Shown here piece by piece: positions 33,931 through 43,661 of a stretch of 64,000 nucleotides of DNA. The stretch covers positions 496,001-560,000 of the forward strand of contig NZ_JAIVKN010000001.1 of NCBI RefSeq assembly GCF_020524025.1, read 5' to 3'. Below the pieces are notes generated by a model. That model had not been told where the DNA came from. It made no database searches and saw only the letters and a program-made list of their open reading frames with translations. Numbering within the stretch: the first letter of the stretch is position 1; each line of letters starts with the position of its first letter. Source of the stretch: Halobacillus litoralis (GTDB lineage Bacteria > Bacillota > Bacilli > Bacillales > Halobacillaceae). Position numbers and translations under genes: made by a program.

Positions 33931-34740
33931 TTATCCAAGAGCAACATCCAACGTCATCATCACGGCAAAACCGATCATTAAACTAATGGAAGCCAGGTTT
34001 ACGTTCCCTTTTTCATGGGATCCTGGGATAATCTCTTTGGCTACCACAAAAATCATGGCACCTGCTGCGAAACTCAGCGCATAAGGAAGAATGGGTTCGA
34101 TGAGTATAACGGCAAAGGCACCAACCATGGCAGCGATTGGTTCCACCATACCGGAAAATTGACCGAACATGAAACTCTTCTTTTTCCCCATCCCATCGCG
34201 GTGGAGCGGCATCGACACCGCTGTACCTTCAGGGAAGTTTTGAATCCCGATTCCAAGTGCAAGCGCGATGGCTCCAGCAAGGGTGGATTCGGTACCGTTG
34301 GAAGCCAGCGCGCCAAAGGCGACTCCGACAGCCAGACCCTCAGGGATATTGTGAAGCGTCATAGAAAAGATGAGAAGCGCTGTACGGTTTTTTGCTCTTT
34401 CATCCGTAATATCATGCATATATCGCTCCGTATCGAGAGACGGAAGCAGGCGGTCAATGAAAAGCAGCAGCGCCCCGCCGAGTAAAAAGCCGACAAGAGC
34501 CGGGACCCATGAAGGAACAGGACCGTCTGACGACATTTCAATGGACGGTGCGAGCAGAGACCAAAAGCTTGCAGCTATCATCACACCGCCGGCAAACGCA
34601 AGCATACTGTCGAGAAATTTTTGGTTGGTTCGATTAACAAAGAAAACAAGGGCAGCTCCGAGAGCCGTCATCCCCCATGTAAATAACGTACTTATTAAAG
34701 CTTGTAAAACTGGATGAATATCCTGGAAGAACTGTAACAC
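33931..34740 (-). CDS. ZIP family metal transporter (GufA-like)
   Basis: A 269-residue membrane protein with eight helices of the ZIP family, closer to GufA than to ZupT. Signature helix 4 has TLHNIPEGLAVGVAFGAL near 138; helix 5 has IGIQNFPEGTAVSMPLH near 176, with Gln in place of the usual His. The central loop (LDTERYMHDITDERAKNR) is short. The start codon appears to be ATG with a weak GAAAGGAG some distance upstream. It probably moves zinc or other divalent ions. Compare the canonical ZupT at 9761. Confidence 0.88.
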   Translation of the reverse strand: MLQFFQDIHPVLQALISTLFTWGMTALGAALVFFVNRTNQKFLDSMLAFAGGVMIAASFWSLLAPSIEMSSDGPVPSWVPALVGFLLGGALLLFIDRLLPSLDTERYMHDITDERAKNRTALLIFSMTLHNIPEGLAVGVAFGALASNGTESTLAGAIALALGIGIQNFPEGTAVSMPLHRDGMGKKKSFMFGQFSGMVEPIAAMVGAFAVILIEPILPYALSFAAGAMIFVVAKEIIPGSHEKGNVNLASISLMIGFAVMMTLDVALG

Positions 34741-34989
34741 CTTCTATTTCTCCTTTCTGTATCTTAAAAGTTGAATGTGTGCAAAAAAAGTTGATACGGT
34801 CATTTTATATGGGTGAAGGAAAATGGTCAAACTTTTCACCAAATTTTTTAACGTTGACTTCTATCCATATCCTTAATTTTTCTTCAAGAAACATGAGCAG
34901 GGGAAAGAAATATGCCCAGAAAACGCTTTCAATCGAACTTTATTTCCAGTAAAATGAAAAGGAATATAGAAAATTATGGAGGAAGCTCT

Positions 34990-35694
34990 GTGGACTATAA
35001 AACGATTCGGACGAAGAAGATTTATGAACAAGTTGCCGATACGCTGCTTGATTTGTTAAAGAATGGAATGTTAAAGCCGGGGGATAAACTGGACAGTGTA
35101 GAAACCCTCGCCAAAAATTTTGGAGTCGGCCGCTCGGCTATCCGCGAAGCACTCAGCGCTCTAAGGGCTATGGGGATTTTGGAGATGCATCAAGGAGAAG
35201 GGACCTATGTAAAAGCGTTTGATGCCACAAGGTTTTCCGTTCCGATCTCGGTTGCTTTTCTCATGAAGGCTGAAGATATGAAGGAACTGCTTGAAGTACG
35301 GCGGATTTTGGAGTCAGGGGCAGCTGCATCTGCTGCTTTATCCCGGACAGAAAATGATCTTATGGATATGAAGCAGGCTCTTGAGGAAATGGAAAGAGCA
35401 AAAGGAAACGGTGAACTTGGCGAACAGGCCGATCTTGCTTTTCATATGGCTCTTGTAAAAGCGACCGGCAATCAAATGCTGACTCATCTGATGCAAAGTG
35501 TATCGGATGTTATGGTCCAGGGCATGAGAGAAACTAGGAAACAGCTTCATACCGAAGACGGGACAAGCAAGCTTTTAGAGGAGCATTGGCGGATATATGA
35601 CGCGATTGCCTCCCAACACGCATATGAAGCAAGAGAAGCGATGCTTGTGCATCTTGGTAATGTAGAAAAGTCTCTGCGTGATTTTCTTAAATAA
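34990..35694 (+). CDS. lutR: LutR, FadR/GntR-type regulator of lactate utilisation
   Basis: About 234 residues. The N-terminal winged helix reads KIYEQVADTLLDLLKNGMLK, then GVGRSAIREALSALRAMGIL and GEGTYVKAF. The C-terminal FadR-type domain (residues ~85-230) has LLEVRRILESGAAASAAL and DLAFHMALVKATGNQML with metal-binding histidines. A GTG at 34990 is chosen because GGAGG lies six bases upstream and homologous LutR begins in the same place; an in-frame ATG at 34912 has no such support. It lies just upstream of lutABC in the same direction, and a LutR-type operator sits between. It is expected to repress lutABC until L-lactate is present. Confidence 0.88.
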   Translation: MDYKTIRTKKIYEQVADTLLDLLKNGMLKPGDKLDSVETLAKNFGVGRSAIREALSALRAMGILEMHQGEGTYVKAFDATRFSVPISVAFLMKAEDMKELLEVRRILESGAAASAALSRTENDLMDMKQALEEMERAKGNGELGEQADLAFHMALVKATGNQMLTHLMQSVSDVMVQGMRETRKQLHTEDGTSKLLEEHWRIYDAIASQHAYEAREAMLVHLGNVEKSLRDFLK

Positions 35695-35712
35695 GCTTTA
35701 AGTAATGTTTAC

Positions 35713-35723
35713 TCATCAGATGA
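35713..35723 (+). promoter_or_regulatory. LutR operator
   Basis: TCATCAGATGA is a perfect match to the TCATC-N-GATGA palindrome known for B. subtilis LutR. It lies 24 bp before the lutA start, where a bound repressor would block transcription or early elongation. It is the only copy I noticed in the window. Confidence 0.75.
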
Positions 35724-35746
35724 CCTTACGAATGGAGGAATAGGAA

Positions 35747-36463
35747 ATGAAAGTTTCTCTCTTTATCACCTGTCTTTGCGACACGATCACACCCGATGTC
35801 GGGAAAGATACGATTCAACTATTGGAGCGTTTCGGCTGTGAGGTTGATTTTCCCGCAGCCCAGACATGCTGTGGCCAGCCGGCCTATAACAGTGGGTATA
35901 AAAAGGAAGCCTCTAAAGGAATGAAGCAGATGATTCAAGCCTTTGAGAACTCAGACTATGTGGTCGGGCCGTCTGGTTCCTGTGTGCAGATGATTAAAGA
36001 ATATCCATCGGTTTTGAAAGAGGAGCCTGGCTGGAGAGAACGAGCAGAGATGCTCGCTTCCAAAACGTATGAGCTGACCCAGTTTCTTGTGGACGTTTTG
36101 AAAGTAGAGGATGTGAAATCGACGTTTAAGGGGACAGCAACCTACCACCCATCCTGTCATATGACCCGGCTTCTTGGTGTTTCTGATGCTCCAAGGAAAC
36201 TGCTTGAGAATGTCGAAGGGCTTACGCTGATCGATCTCCCTGAGAAGGAGGACTGCTGCGGTTTTGGTGGAACTTTTGCCGTGAAAAACGCAGCAATATC
36301 CGGGCAGATGGTTCAGGAGAAAGCAGACCACATCGCGTCAACAAAAGCGGATTATTTAATTGGCGGTGACATGGGCTGCCTGATGAATATGGGGGGCTGT
36401 ATGCGCCGGAACAATCAGGAGGCAACCGTGCTGCATATCGCTCAGGTTCTGAACAGTCAGTAA
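35747..36463 (+). CDS. lutA: Lactate utilisation protein LutA
   Basis: A 238-residue iron-sulfur protein of the CCG-domain family. Two CCG domains are seen: [15 protein letters not shown] near 43 and [13 protein letters not shown] near 170, with SCHMTRLLG between. It is part of the cytosolic LutABC complex that oxidises L-lactate to pyruvate. AATGGAGGAATAGG is the ribosome site. It is 16 bases from lutB and the first gene of the operon. Confidence 0.95.
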   Translation: MKVSLFITCLCDTITPDVGKDTIQLLERFGCEVDFPAAQTCCGQPAYNSGYKKEASKGMKQMIQAFENSDYVVGPSGSCVQMIKEYPSVLKEEPGWRERAEMLASKTYELTQFLVDVLKVEDVKSTFKGTATYHPSCHMTRLLGVSDAPRKLLENVEGLTLIDLPEKEDCCGFGGTFAVKNAAISGQMVQEKADHIASTKADYLIGGDMGCLMNMGGCMRRNNQEATVLHIAQVLNSQ

Positions 36464-36479
36464 GAAAGGGGAGCGTAGG

Positions 36480-37904
36480 ATGAGTATAAGAATTGGGGAT
36501 AAACCTTACGCGGATCGGATAAAGGACGGAATTGGCAACGATTTTATGAGAAAGGCGGTTTCCTCTGCGCAGGGGCGTTTCCGAACAGGACGTCTTAAAG
36601 CAGCGGAAGAGCTGGGCGATTGGGAAGACTGGCGTACGTTAGGAGAAGAAATCCGTCATCATACGATGGAAAACCTGGATTATTACCTGCACCAGCTGAG
36701 TGAGCAAGTGGAAAAACGGGGCGGAACGGTGTTTTTCGCTCAAGACGCTTCAGAAGCGAATGCGTATATCCAGGAGGTTGCCCGAAAAAAGCAGGCCAAA
36801 AAAGTGGTCAAATCAAAATCGATGGTTACAGAGGAAATCGGCTTAAACAAGGCTCTTGAGGAAAGCGGTTGTGAAGTGGTGGAATCAGATCTTGGGGAGT
36901 GGATCTTACAGCTCGATGAAGACCCGCCATCCCATATCGTCACACCCGCCCTCCATAAAAATAAAGCGCAGATCAGAGAGACGTTTGCGAATAAAAAAGG
37001 CTATACCCAAACAGACGATCCGTTTGAACTGGCTGCGTTTGCCAGGGAGCAGCTGAGAGAGGATTTTCTGAATGCAGATATCGGCATTACCGGTTGTAAC
37101 TTTGCCGTGGCAGAATCTGGAACAGCGACCCTTGTTACCAATGAAGGAAATGCACGGATGGTCAGTACGCTTCCTGATACACAGATAACGGTGATGGGAA
37201 TGGAACGAATTGTACCAACGTGGGAGGAGCTTGAAGTGCTTGTCAGTCTTCTGACACGGGCGGCTGTCGGGCAGAAGCTGACAAGCTATATTACATCGCT
37301 CACAGGGACACGCCTCGATAATGAGGTAGACGGACCGGAAGATTTTCACCTCGTTATCGTCGATAATGGGCGTTCGAAAATCATTGGTACAGAATTTCAG
37401 TCCGCGCTCCACTGCATCCGCTGTGCGGCCTGTATCAATGCCTGCCCTGTATACCGGCACGTCGGCGGGCATTCTTATGGATCGATCTATCCAGGGCCGA
37501 TCGGTGCTGTCCTTACTCCGCTTTTGGATGGATATGAAGACCATAAAGAACTTCCTTACGCTTCTACCTTATGTGCTGCCTGCACGGAAGCCTGTCCTGT
37601 AAAAATTCCGCTTCATGAGCATTTGATCCGCCACCGTGAGATCATTGTCGAACAGGAGCACATGACGACGAAGTCAGAAGAGATCCTCATGAAAGGCTTT
37701 GCCAAATGGGCCTCTACACCAGCTGCCTACCAGTTGAGTACTAAAATGGCCCGTACCGCTTTAAGTCCCTGGACAAAAGGGGGGCACATCGAAAAAGGAC
37801 CGGGGCCGTTAAAAGGCTGGACCGCAGAGCGCGACTTTCCTGCGCCGGCAAAGAAAAGCTTCCGCAAGTGGTATCAAGAACGGCAAAAAAGGAGGGAAGA
37901 CTGA
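36480..37904 (+). CDS. lutB: Lactate utilisation protein LutB
   Basis: A 474-residue protein with an LutB-type DUF162-like domain and a ferredoxin domain. The N-terminal part has [20 protein letters not shown] and [20 protein letters not shown]. Two [4Fe-4S] motifs are [20 protein letters not shown] near 313 and [14 protein letters not shown] near 362. It probably passes electrons from lactate to the quinone or menaquinone pool. The stop overlaps the lutC start by one base. Confidence 0.95.
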   Translation: MSIRIGDKPYADRIKDGIGNDFMRKAVSSAQGRFRTGRLKAAEELGDWEDWRTLGEEIRHHTMENLDYYLHQLSEQVEKRGGTVFFAQDASEANAYIQEVARKKQAKKVVKSKSMVTEEIGLNKALEESGCEVVESDLGEWILQLDEDPPSHIVTPALHKNKAQIRETFANKKGYTQTDDPFELAAFAREQLREDFLNADIGITGCNFAVAESGTATLVTNEGNARMVSTLPDTQITVMGMERIVPTWEELEVLVSLLTRAAVGQKLTSYITSLTGTRLDNEVDGPEDFHLVIVDNGRSKIIGTEFQSALHCIRCAACINACPVYRHVGGHSYGSIYPGPIGAVLTPLLDGYEDHKELPYASTLCAACTEACPVKIPLHEHLIRHREIIVEQEHMTTKSEEILMKGFAKWASTPAAYQLSTKMARTALSPWTKGGHIEKGPGPLKGWTAERDFPAPAKKSFRKWYQERQKRRED

Positions 37905-38611
37905 TGGTGGTTCACAACAGGGAAAGATTTCTTGATCAACTGGCAGAAAGACTGAATAGACCAAGGCGCACACAGGTAGATGCCCCTGTCTATTCTGTCC
38001 AGCCGCAGGACCGCGTTTTTCACGGGGCGACCCAGGATGAACTTGTTCATATATTGGAAGAACAATGCAAGGTCATTCATACGGATGTGATAAAAACGAC
38101 ATCGGGTGAGCTTGCTGACTCCATCCGTCAAGTCATGGATACGTACAAGGTGAACCGGCTTGTAAGCGCCGGCGGGCCACGATTTGACTCATCGGGTTTG
38201 ATTGATTCGTATGATGATATGAGAAGAGACGGCTATCTTGTCCATGTCTGGGAGGAAGAGAAAGGTCAGGAGAATGTGACGTTTGCAGAAAAAGCAGGGG
38301 CCGGGATCGTATTCAGTGACATTACACTCGCTGAATCCGGCACCGTCACGTTGTTTAATGACCGCTTTAACGGACGGTCAATCAGCCTTCTCCCGGAGAC
38401 ATTTATCGCCATTATTCCAAAAAGTACGCTCGTCCCAAGAATGACTCAGGCAGCCCGGTTGATCCACGAACAGGAGCAGAAAGGCGTGCCGGTATCCTCG
38501 TGCGTGAGTTTCATCTCCGGGCCGAGTAACAGCGCTGACATAGAGATGAATCTGATTGTCGGAGTACACGGTCCTGTTAAAGCTGCGTATATCGTCGTGG
38601 ATGATTTATAG
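37904..38611 (+). CDS. lutC: Lactate utilisation protein LutC
   Basis: A 235-residue protein of the LutC/YkgG (DUF162) family. It shows NRLVSAGGPRFDSSGLIDSY, GIVFSDITLAESGTVTLFND and VSSCVSFISGPSNSADIEMN, and ends with VHGPVKAAYIVVDDL. The ATG at 37904 follows GGAGGG by seven bases; an in-frame start 36 bases earlier is less likely. It is the last gene of lutABC, and a terminator follows. Confidence 0.95.
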   Translation: MVVHNRERFLDQLAERLNRPRRTQVDAPVYSVQPQDRVFHGATQDELVHILEEQCKVIHTDVIKTTSGELADSIRQVMDTYKVNRLVSAGGPRFDSSGLIDSYDDMRRDGYLVHVWEEEKGQENVTFAEKAGAGIVFSDITLAESGTVTLFNDRFNGRSISLLPETFIAIIPKSTLVPRMTQAARLIHEQEQKGVPVSSCVSFISGPSNSADIEMNLIVGVHGPVKAAYIVVDDL

Positions 38612-38636
38612 AATAGAAACTACAATAGGTGAAGAG

Positions 38637-38664
38637 AAAAGACTCCGCGAAGGCGGAGTCTTTT
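38637..38664 (+). terminator. Terminator of lutABC
   Basis: AAAAGACTCCGC/GCGGAGTCTTTT stem with a GAAG loop and a CTTTAT tail. Confidence 0.9.
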
Positions 38665-38694
38665 CTTTATTCTACTATTTATTTGAATATGGAG

Positions 38695-38723
38695 TTGACG
38701 ATGAGGGAGTCGCATCATACACT
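38695..38723 (+). promoter_or_regulatory. SigA promoter of cadCA
   Basis: TTGACG (38695-38700) and TACACT (38718-38723) with a 17-bp spacer. The start would be near 38730, overlapping the operator. Confidence 0.65.
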
Positions 38724-38731
38724 GTTAATAA

Positions 38732-38747
38732 TCAAACAAATATTTGA
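38732..38747 (+). promoter_or_regulatory. CadC operator
   Basis: TCAAACAAATATTTGA is an imperfect palindrome at the transcription start. It closely resembles the Staphylococcus pI258 cad operator as I recall it, and is followed by the same GAACGAAGG context. Confidence 0.65.
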
Positions 38748-38762
38748 ACGAAGGTGTATGGA

Positions 38763-39131
38763 ATGAGTGAAAAGGTCTTAAAAAAAACAAATAAACATAC
38801 GTGTGATACGTTCTGCTATGATGAAGAACTGGTAGAACGAATGCAGCCGAAAATGGAACAAATAGAAGGCGTAGAGCTGATCTTCAAAGCCCTTTCCGAT
38901 GCTACCCGGATGAAGATTGCCTATGCGCTGACGTTAGAGAAGGAACTATGCGTTTGTGATGTAGCCAATATTATTGGTTCAACCACAGCTACCGCCTCCC
39001 ATCACTTAAGGCTGTTACGCAACATGAAACTGGCAAAATATCGAAAAGAAGGAAAGCTGGTCTTTTACTCTTTGGCTGATGATCATGTCCATCAGCTCGT
39101 TTCGATTGCTTTGCTTCACTCCAAAGAGTAG
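38763..39131 (+). CDS. cadC: CadC, ArsR/SmtB-type metal-responsive repressor
   Basis: A 122-residue winged-helix repressor. The metal ligands of the N-terminal alpha3N site are all present: Cys in HTCDTFCYDEE (residues ~13 and 17) and ELCVCDVANI (near 60-62). The recognition helix is ATASHHLRLLRNMKLAKYRK. C-terminal DDHVHQLVSIALLH supplies the regulatory zinc site. The ATG at 38763 follows GAAGGTG, and a GTG 9 bases earlier is less likely. Length equals that of staphylococcal CadC. It is expected to release the operator on binding Cd, Pb or Zn. Confidence 0.93.
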   Translation: MSEKVLKKTNKHTCDTFCYDEELVERMQPKMEQIEGVELIFKALSDATRMKIAYALTLEKELCVCDVANIIGSTTATASHHLRLLRNMKLAKYRKEGKLVFYSLADDHVHQLVSIALLHSKE

Positions 39132-39167
39132 GAACAAGCCTTGTTCGAATCACTAGGGGGAAAACCA

Positions 39168-41702
39168 ATGGATCACATAGATAAAAAAGCACAGTCAAGC
39201 TGTTGTTCTAACCAGCAGGAACCTGAAGAATCAGAATCAAAGGCCGCTTCTTCCTGCTGCTCTTTGAGCGGACCTGAAAGAAACAAAACTTCTTGTTGTG
39301 AAAGTGACGAACATAAAGAAGCCGAACCTTCCTCCTGCTGCAGCACTTCGGGAAGTGCCAGCCTCACGCAGAATGAAAAGGAAGAAAGTCAACTGAGTAC
39401 CATCGAATATCGAGTAGAAGGGATGGATTGTCCTTCCTGCGCTTCGACCATTGAAAAGGGCCTGCAGAAACTTGAAGGAATTCATTCCATACAAGTGAAT
39501 TATGGAACAGGAAAAATGGCCGTCGGTGCTGAAGATCCATCTATCATCCAGCAGATACCAGGCCGGGTTCGGAAGTTAGGATTTGATGCAGAACGGCTTG
39601 ATTCTAATAGAAACATGGAAACTTACAAAGTTGACGGGATGGACTGCAGTTCGTGTGCCATGACGATTGAAAAGCACTTGGGGAAAAATCCGAACGTCCA
39701 AAGGGTCCGTGTCAATTTCTCCACAGGAAAAATGCACGTGGAACACTCCACCAATCAAAAGGCTATTGTCAAAGAGGTGCAGAAAGCCGGTTTTGACGCA
39801 TCGTTAGATTCCTCAGACCGTGAGGATGCTCAGCCTTCCCATCAGAAAAAGGGAGGAGCATCAGCGACAACGCTATCCGGAATCTTTCTCGCCCTTGGTT
39901 TTGCAGGGTCCTTGACGAATCTACCATCAGAATTCATCACAGCTTTTTATGCTTTTGCTATTGCAATTGGAGGATTTAAGCCGGCTAGAAGTGCTTTTTA
40001 TGCGATAAAAAGTGGATCCCTCGATATGAACGTACTCATGGCTTCTGCAGCGATCGGCGCCGCTATCATCGGTGAATGGTTTGAAGGAGCGATGGTCGTC
40101 TGGTTGTTCGCTCTTGGGAATACGCTCCAAAACAGGTCGATTGAGCGGACGAGAGAGTCGATTCGAAGCTTGATGAATCTCACTCCTTCAGAGGCGACCA
40201 TTCTATCTGATGGAGAGCAGATTCGTAAGGCAGTAGAAGAAATCGAGATTCATGATGTTCTGCTTGTTAAGCCGGGTGAAAAAATCCCGCTTGATGGCGA
40301 GATCCTGACAGGGGACTCCAGTATTAATCAGGCACCGATTACCGGCGAATCTTTACCTGTAGATAAGCATCAGGGGGATGCCGTTTATGCCGGGACCGTG
40401 AATGAAAGTGGATCCTTGACGATAAAGGTTACAAAATTGGTCGAAGATACCACGATTGCAAAGATCATTCATTTAGTTGAAGAAGCACAGGAGAAGAAAG
40501 CCCCGACGCAGGCTTTTTTCGATCGTTTCGCGAGTGTATACACACCGATTGTTTTTGTTTTAGCCCTTTCGGTAATGGTTCTGCCCCCGTTGTTCGGGTT
40601 TGGTACGTGGGGAGAGTGGTTCTATAAAGGGCTTGCCTTATTAGTAGTAGCCTGTCCATGTGCTCTTGTCATCTCTACACCCGTTGCGATTGTCTCTGCG
40701 ATCGGGAATGCCGCAAGAAACGGTGTGTTAATAAAAGGAGGCACCTTCTTAGAAAAAGCGGGAGCTATTGAAGCGATCGCCTTTGATAAGACAGGGACGC
40801 TGACAGAAGGAAAGCCGAAAGTGTCCGAAGTTATCGCGCTGCATGAGGATAGAGAAGAACTTATTGCTATTGCGCGGACGATTGAAGAGCACTCCACTCA
40901 CCCTATTGCAGAAGCGATTACAACCTACGCAGAGGAACGTCAGGTTTCAGTGAGAGATGGAAAGAATTTTAAAGCGACAGCTGGAAAAGGCGCACAGGCG
41001 ACAATCAACGGAGTTGAATACTTTGCCGGTAATCCGAAGTGGTTTACAGAAATGAACGTTTCTCTTCTTGAAATCGAAAAACGCCTGGAAGCTTTACAAG
41101 GGGAAGGGAACACACTTGTTGTCATTGGTACGCGTACAGACATTCTTGGAGTCATCGCGGTTGCGGATACGATCCGCGACATTACCGTTCAATCCATTCG
41201 AACTCTCAAAGCTGTCGGAATGAAAGAGATGGTCATGTTAACAGGAGATAATGACGGCACAGCGAAGAAAATCGCAGTCGAAACAGGTGTCGATCGATAT
41301 TTCGCTGAATTGTTACCGGAAGATAAAGTGACAGCGATCAAGAAATTACAGGATGAAGGAAAAAATGTAGCCATGGTTGGAGACGGAATTAATGATGCTC
41401 CGGCTCTGGCGACAGCGGATATCGGCATTGCAATGGGCGGCGCCGGAACAGACACGGCGATGGAAACCGCTGATATCGTTCTTATGGCGGATAATCTGGA
41501 AAAACTTCCGCATACCATTCGTTTGAGCCGGAAAGCGCTGAACATCATTAAGCAGAACGTCTGGTTTTCCTTAATTACTAAATTTGCGGCGCTGATATTA
41601 ATCTTCCCTGGATTTCTGACTCTTTGGATGGCGGTATTAAGTGATACGGGTGCCGCGCTGATTGTCATTTTAAACAGCATGCGCCTGCTGAGACAGAAAT
41701 AA
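39168..41702 (+). CDS. cadA: CadA, heavy-metal translocating P1B-ATPase with cysteine-rich tail
   Basis: An 844-residue Cd/Zn/Pb efflux ATPase. Residues 1-65 form an unusual Ser/Glu-rich tail with four CC pairs, at 12-13, 30-31, 43-44 and 57-58. Two HMA domains follow (GMDCPSCA, Cys 88/91; GMDCSSCA, Cys 160/163). The core has VVACPCALV (CPC metal path), FDKTGTLTEGKP, TGESLPVDK, EHSTHPIAEAI, and VGDGINDAPALATADIGIAM. Most CadA proteins have one HMA and ~730 residues, so the extra HMA and tail make this one larger. The ATG at 39168 has AGGGGG upstream. It is co-transcribed with cadC. Confidence 0.94.
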   Translation: MDHIDKKAQSSCCSNQQEPEESESKAASSCCSLSGPERNKTSCCESDEHKEAEPSSCCSTSGSASLTQNEKEESQLSTIEYRVEGMDCPSCASTIEKGLQKLEGIHSIQVNYGTGKMAVGAEDPSIIQQIPGRVRKLGFDAERLDSNRNMETYKVDGMDCSSCAMTIEKHLGKNPNVQRVRVNFSTGKMHVEHSTNQKAIVKEVQKAGFDASLDSSDREDAQPSHQKKGGASATTLSGIFLALGFAGSLTNLPSEFITAFYAFAIAIGGFKPARSAFYAIKSGSLDMNVLMASAAIGAAIIGEWFEGAMVVWLFALGNTLQNRSIERTRESIRSLMNLTPSEATILSDGEQIRKAVEEIEIHDVLLVKPGEKIPLDGEILTGDSSINQAPITGESLPVDKHQGDAVYAGTVNESGSLTIKVTKLVEDTTIAKIIHLVEEAQEKKAPTQAFFDRFASVYTPIVFVLALSVMVLPPLFGFGTWGEWFYKGLALLVVACPCALVISTPVAIVSAIGNAARNGVLIKGGTFLEKAGAIEAIAFDKTGTLTEGKPKVSEVIALHEDREELIAIARTIEEHSTHPIAEAITTYAEERQVSVRDGKNFKATAGKGAQATINGVEYFAGNPKWFTEMNVSLLEIEKRLEALQGEGNTLVVIGTRTDILGVIAVADTIRDITVQSIRTLKAVGMKEMVMLTGDNDGTAKKIAVETGVDRYFAELLPEDKVTAIKKLQDEGKNVAMVGDGINDAPALATADIGIAMGGAGTDTAMETADIVLMADNLEKLPHTIRLSRKALNIIKQNVWFSLITKFAALILIFPGFLTLWMAVLSDTGAALIVILNSMRLLRQK

Positions 41703-41755
41703 AGTGGGGATACTGGAAAGTCACAACTTCAGGGGTTGAGTTAGTTTAAGTGTCT

Positions 41756-41792
41756 AAGGCGGTTACTCGAAAAAAAGAGTAACCGCCTTTTA
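41756..41792 (+). terminator. Terminator of cadCA
   Basis: A 13-bp stem AAGGCGGTTACTC/GAGTAACCGCCTT with a TTTAT tail. Confidence 0.9.
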
Positions 41793-41854
41793 TTGTTTAT
41801 TGTGGTCGACTTCGGTAAACTAGATGAGGTCTGACATAGGAGGGACACATACAT

Positions 41855-42883
41855 ATGAACAACGATCATGTAATACATGTAGAGAATTTACGGAAGGATT
41901 TTAAATCCCATTCCAGCAGGCCTGGATTAAAAGGGGCTTTCCGTGATTTGTTTAACCGGAACTATTCCATTATTTCTGCTGTGAAGGATTTGTCTTTTGA
42001 TGTGAAGCAGGGAGAAATGGTCGGTTATATAGGAGAGAATGGTGCTGGGAAATCGACCAGTATTAAAATGCTGACCGGTATTTTAACACCGACCAATGGA
42101 GAAGTGATGGTGAACGGAATGAATCCCCATAAAGAACGCGAGAAATTCGTTCGATCCATCGGGGTTGTTTTTGGTCAGCGTTCTCAGCTTTGGTGGGATA
42201 TCGCCGTTCAGGAATCGTTTAAATTGCTAAAGAAAGTGTATAACGTTTCAGATGAGGATTACGACAGACATATGAACCATGTCATTGAGTCTTTGGATAT
42301 CGGTCCGCTCCTGGACAAGCCGGTCCGTAAGTTATCGTTAGGTCAGCGGATGCGTTGTGAGCTTGCAGCTGCTTTGCTCCACAATCCACCGCTGCTGTTT
42401 TTAGATGAACCGACCATCGGGCTGGACGTATTGGTGAAATTGAAAATTCGTAATTTCTTAAAGGAAATGAACGAAAAATATAAAACCACCATTCTGCTGA
42501 CGACGCATGATCTGACAGACATTGAGGCGCTGTGTGACCGCGTAATTATGCTTGATGAGGGGCAGATCATTTATGACGGAGCCTTGAAGAAACTGCGCTC
42601 GAATTGGGGAGAAGGAAAGCAGATTGAATTCCAGTTTGCCGAGCAGCAGACAAAAGAAACCCTTTCCCCGCTGCTTGATGAATTGGATTCTGAATGGTCA
42701 GAAGGGAAAAGGAAAAATGTCTGGGTAGCTAACGTCGTCAACGACGAAAATGTCATCTCTGAAGTGATTGGGCGTGTCGTTGCTGCACACCGGATAACGG
42801 ATATTAAAATTCATGAAGTGTCAACGGAGGAGATCATCCGAAATATTTATGAAGAGGGCGTTATCCATGGCCAAATACATTGA
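41855..42883 (+). CDS. ABC-2 exporter, ATP-binding protein
   Basis: A 342-residue ATPase. Walker A is GENGAGKST near 64, the signature is LSLGQRMR near 150, Walker B is LLFLDEPTIGLD near 175, and the switch is TTHDLTDIEAL. It belongs to the ABC-2 type exporter group that pairs with PF06182 (DUF990) permeases. A C-terminal ~90-residue regulatory region follows. AGGAGGGAC precedes the ATG. It overlaps the first permease gene by 17 bp. Substrate unknown. Confidence 0.9.
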   Translation: MNNDHVIHVENLRKDFKSHSSRPGLKGAFRDLFNRNYSIISAVKDLSFDVKQGEMVGYIGENGAGKSTSIKMLTGILTPTNGEVMVNGMNPHKEREKFVRSIGVVFGQRSQLWWDIAVQESFKLLKKVYNVSDEDYDRHMNHVIESLDIGPLLDKPVRKLSLGQRMRCELAAALLHNPPLLFLDEPTIGLDVLVKLKIRNFLKEMNEKYKTTILLTTHDLTDIEALCDRVIMLDEGQIIYDGALKKLRSNWGEGKQIEFQFAEQQTKETLSPLLDELDSEWSEGKRKNVWVANVVNDENVISEVIGRVVAAHRITDIKIHEVSTEEIIRNIYEEGVIHGQIH

Positions 42884-43658
42884 GATGATCCGGATCCGCT
42901 TCTTAATGATGCTCGCTTACCGGACGAATTACTACAGCGGGATTCTTATTTACAGCATTAATATCGGAGCTTATTACTTTTTATGGAGTGCCATATACGG
43001 AGATAAAGGCGAAATTGAGGGTCTTTCCGTTGTTCAAATGACGACGTATATTGCGGTTGCCTGGATGGCCCGTGCTTTTTATTTCAACAATATTGACCGC
43101 GAGATTGCCCAGGAAATTAAGGAAGGGAAAGTCGCTGTGGAATTTATCCGGCCTTATCATTATTTAACGATGAAGACGATGCAGGGGCTCGGGGAGGGAA
43201 TTTTCCGTCTGGGATTCTTCTCTGTACCTGGAATGGTGATTGTCAGCTTAATCTTTCCGATTAGTTTCTCTGCCACATTATCAACCTGGCTGTTCTTTAT
43301 GGTTTCCATTATCTTCAGCTTTATCGTCAACACGCAGATCAACCTGCTGACAGGCGTACTGACCTTCTTTTTCTTTAACAATGACGGGTTGATCCGTGCC
43401 AAAAGGGTGGTCATCGACCTGTTTTCAGGACTGCTTCTGCCGATCAGCTTTTATCCAGGATGGGCGCAGAACTTTATGGACTTTCTTCCATTTCAAGCAA
43501 TCAGTTATATCCCAAGTATGATTTTCACAGACGGGTTCACCCAGCCGGAAATCTGGGATGCCCTGATGTTCCAGGTCGTCTGGGCGCTGCTGTTGATCAT
43601 TCCAATTCAATTATTATGGGTGGCTGCTAAAAAACAGCTGATCGTTCAGGGGGGATAG
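42867..43658 (+). CDS. ABC-2 family permease (PF06182-like), first subunit
   Basis: A 263-residue membrane protein with six predicted helices. It starts MAKYIEMIRIRFLMMLAYRT, typical of DUF990-type permeases, and includes a conserved amphipathic stretch EIAQEIKEGKVAVEFIRPY. The start at 42867 is inside the ATPase gene with GAGGGCG upstream; the longer in-frame ORF has no better start. Three bases separate it from the second permease. Confidence 0.88.
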   Translation: MAKYIEMIRIRFLMMLAYRTNYYSGILIYSINIGAYYFLWSAIYGDKGEIEGLSVVQMTTYIAVAWMARAFYFNNIDREIAQEIKEGKVAVEFIRPYHYLTMKTMQGLGEGIFRLGFFSVPGMVIVSLIFPISFSATLSTWLFFMVSIIFSFIVNTQINLLTGVLTFFFFNNDGLIRAKRVVIDLFSGLLLPISFYPGWAQNFMDFLPFQAISYIPSMIFTDGFTQPEIWDALMFQVVWALLLIIPIQLLWVAAKKQLIVQGG

Positions 43659-43661
43659 AAC

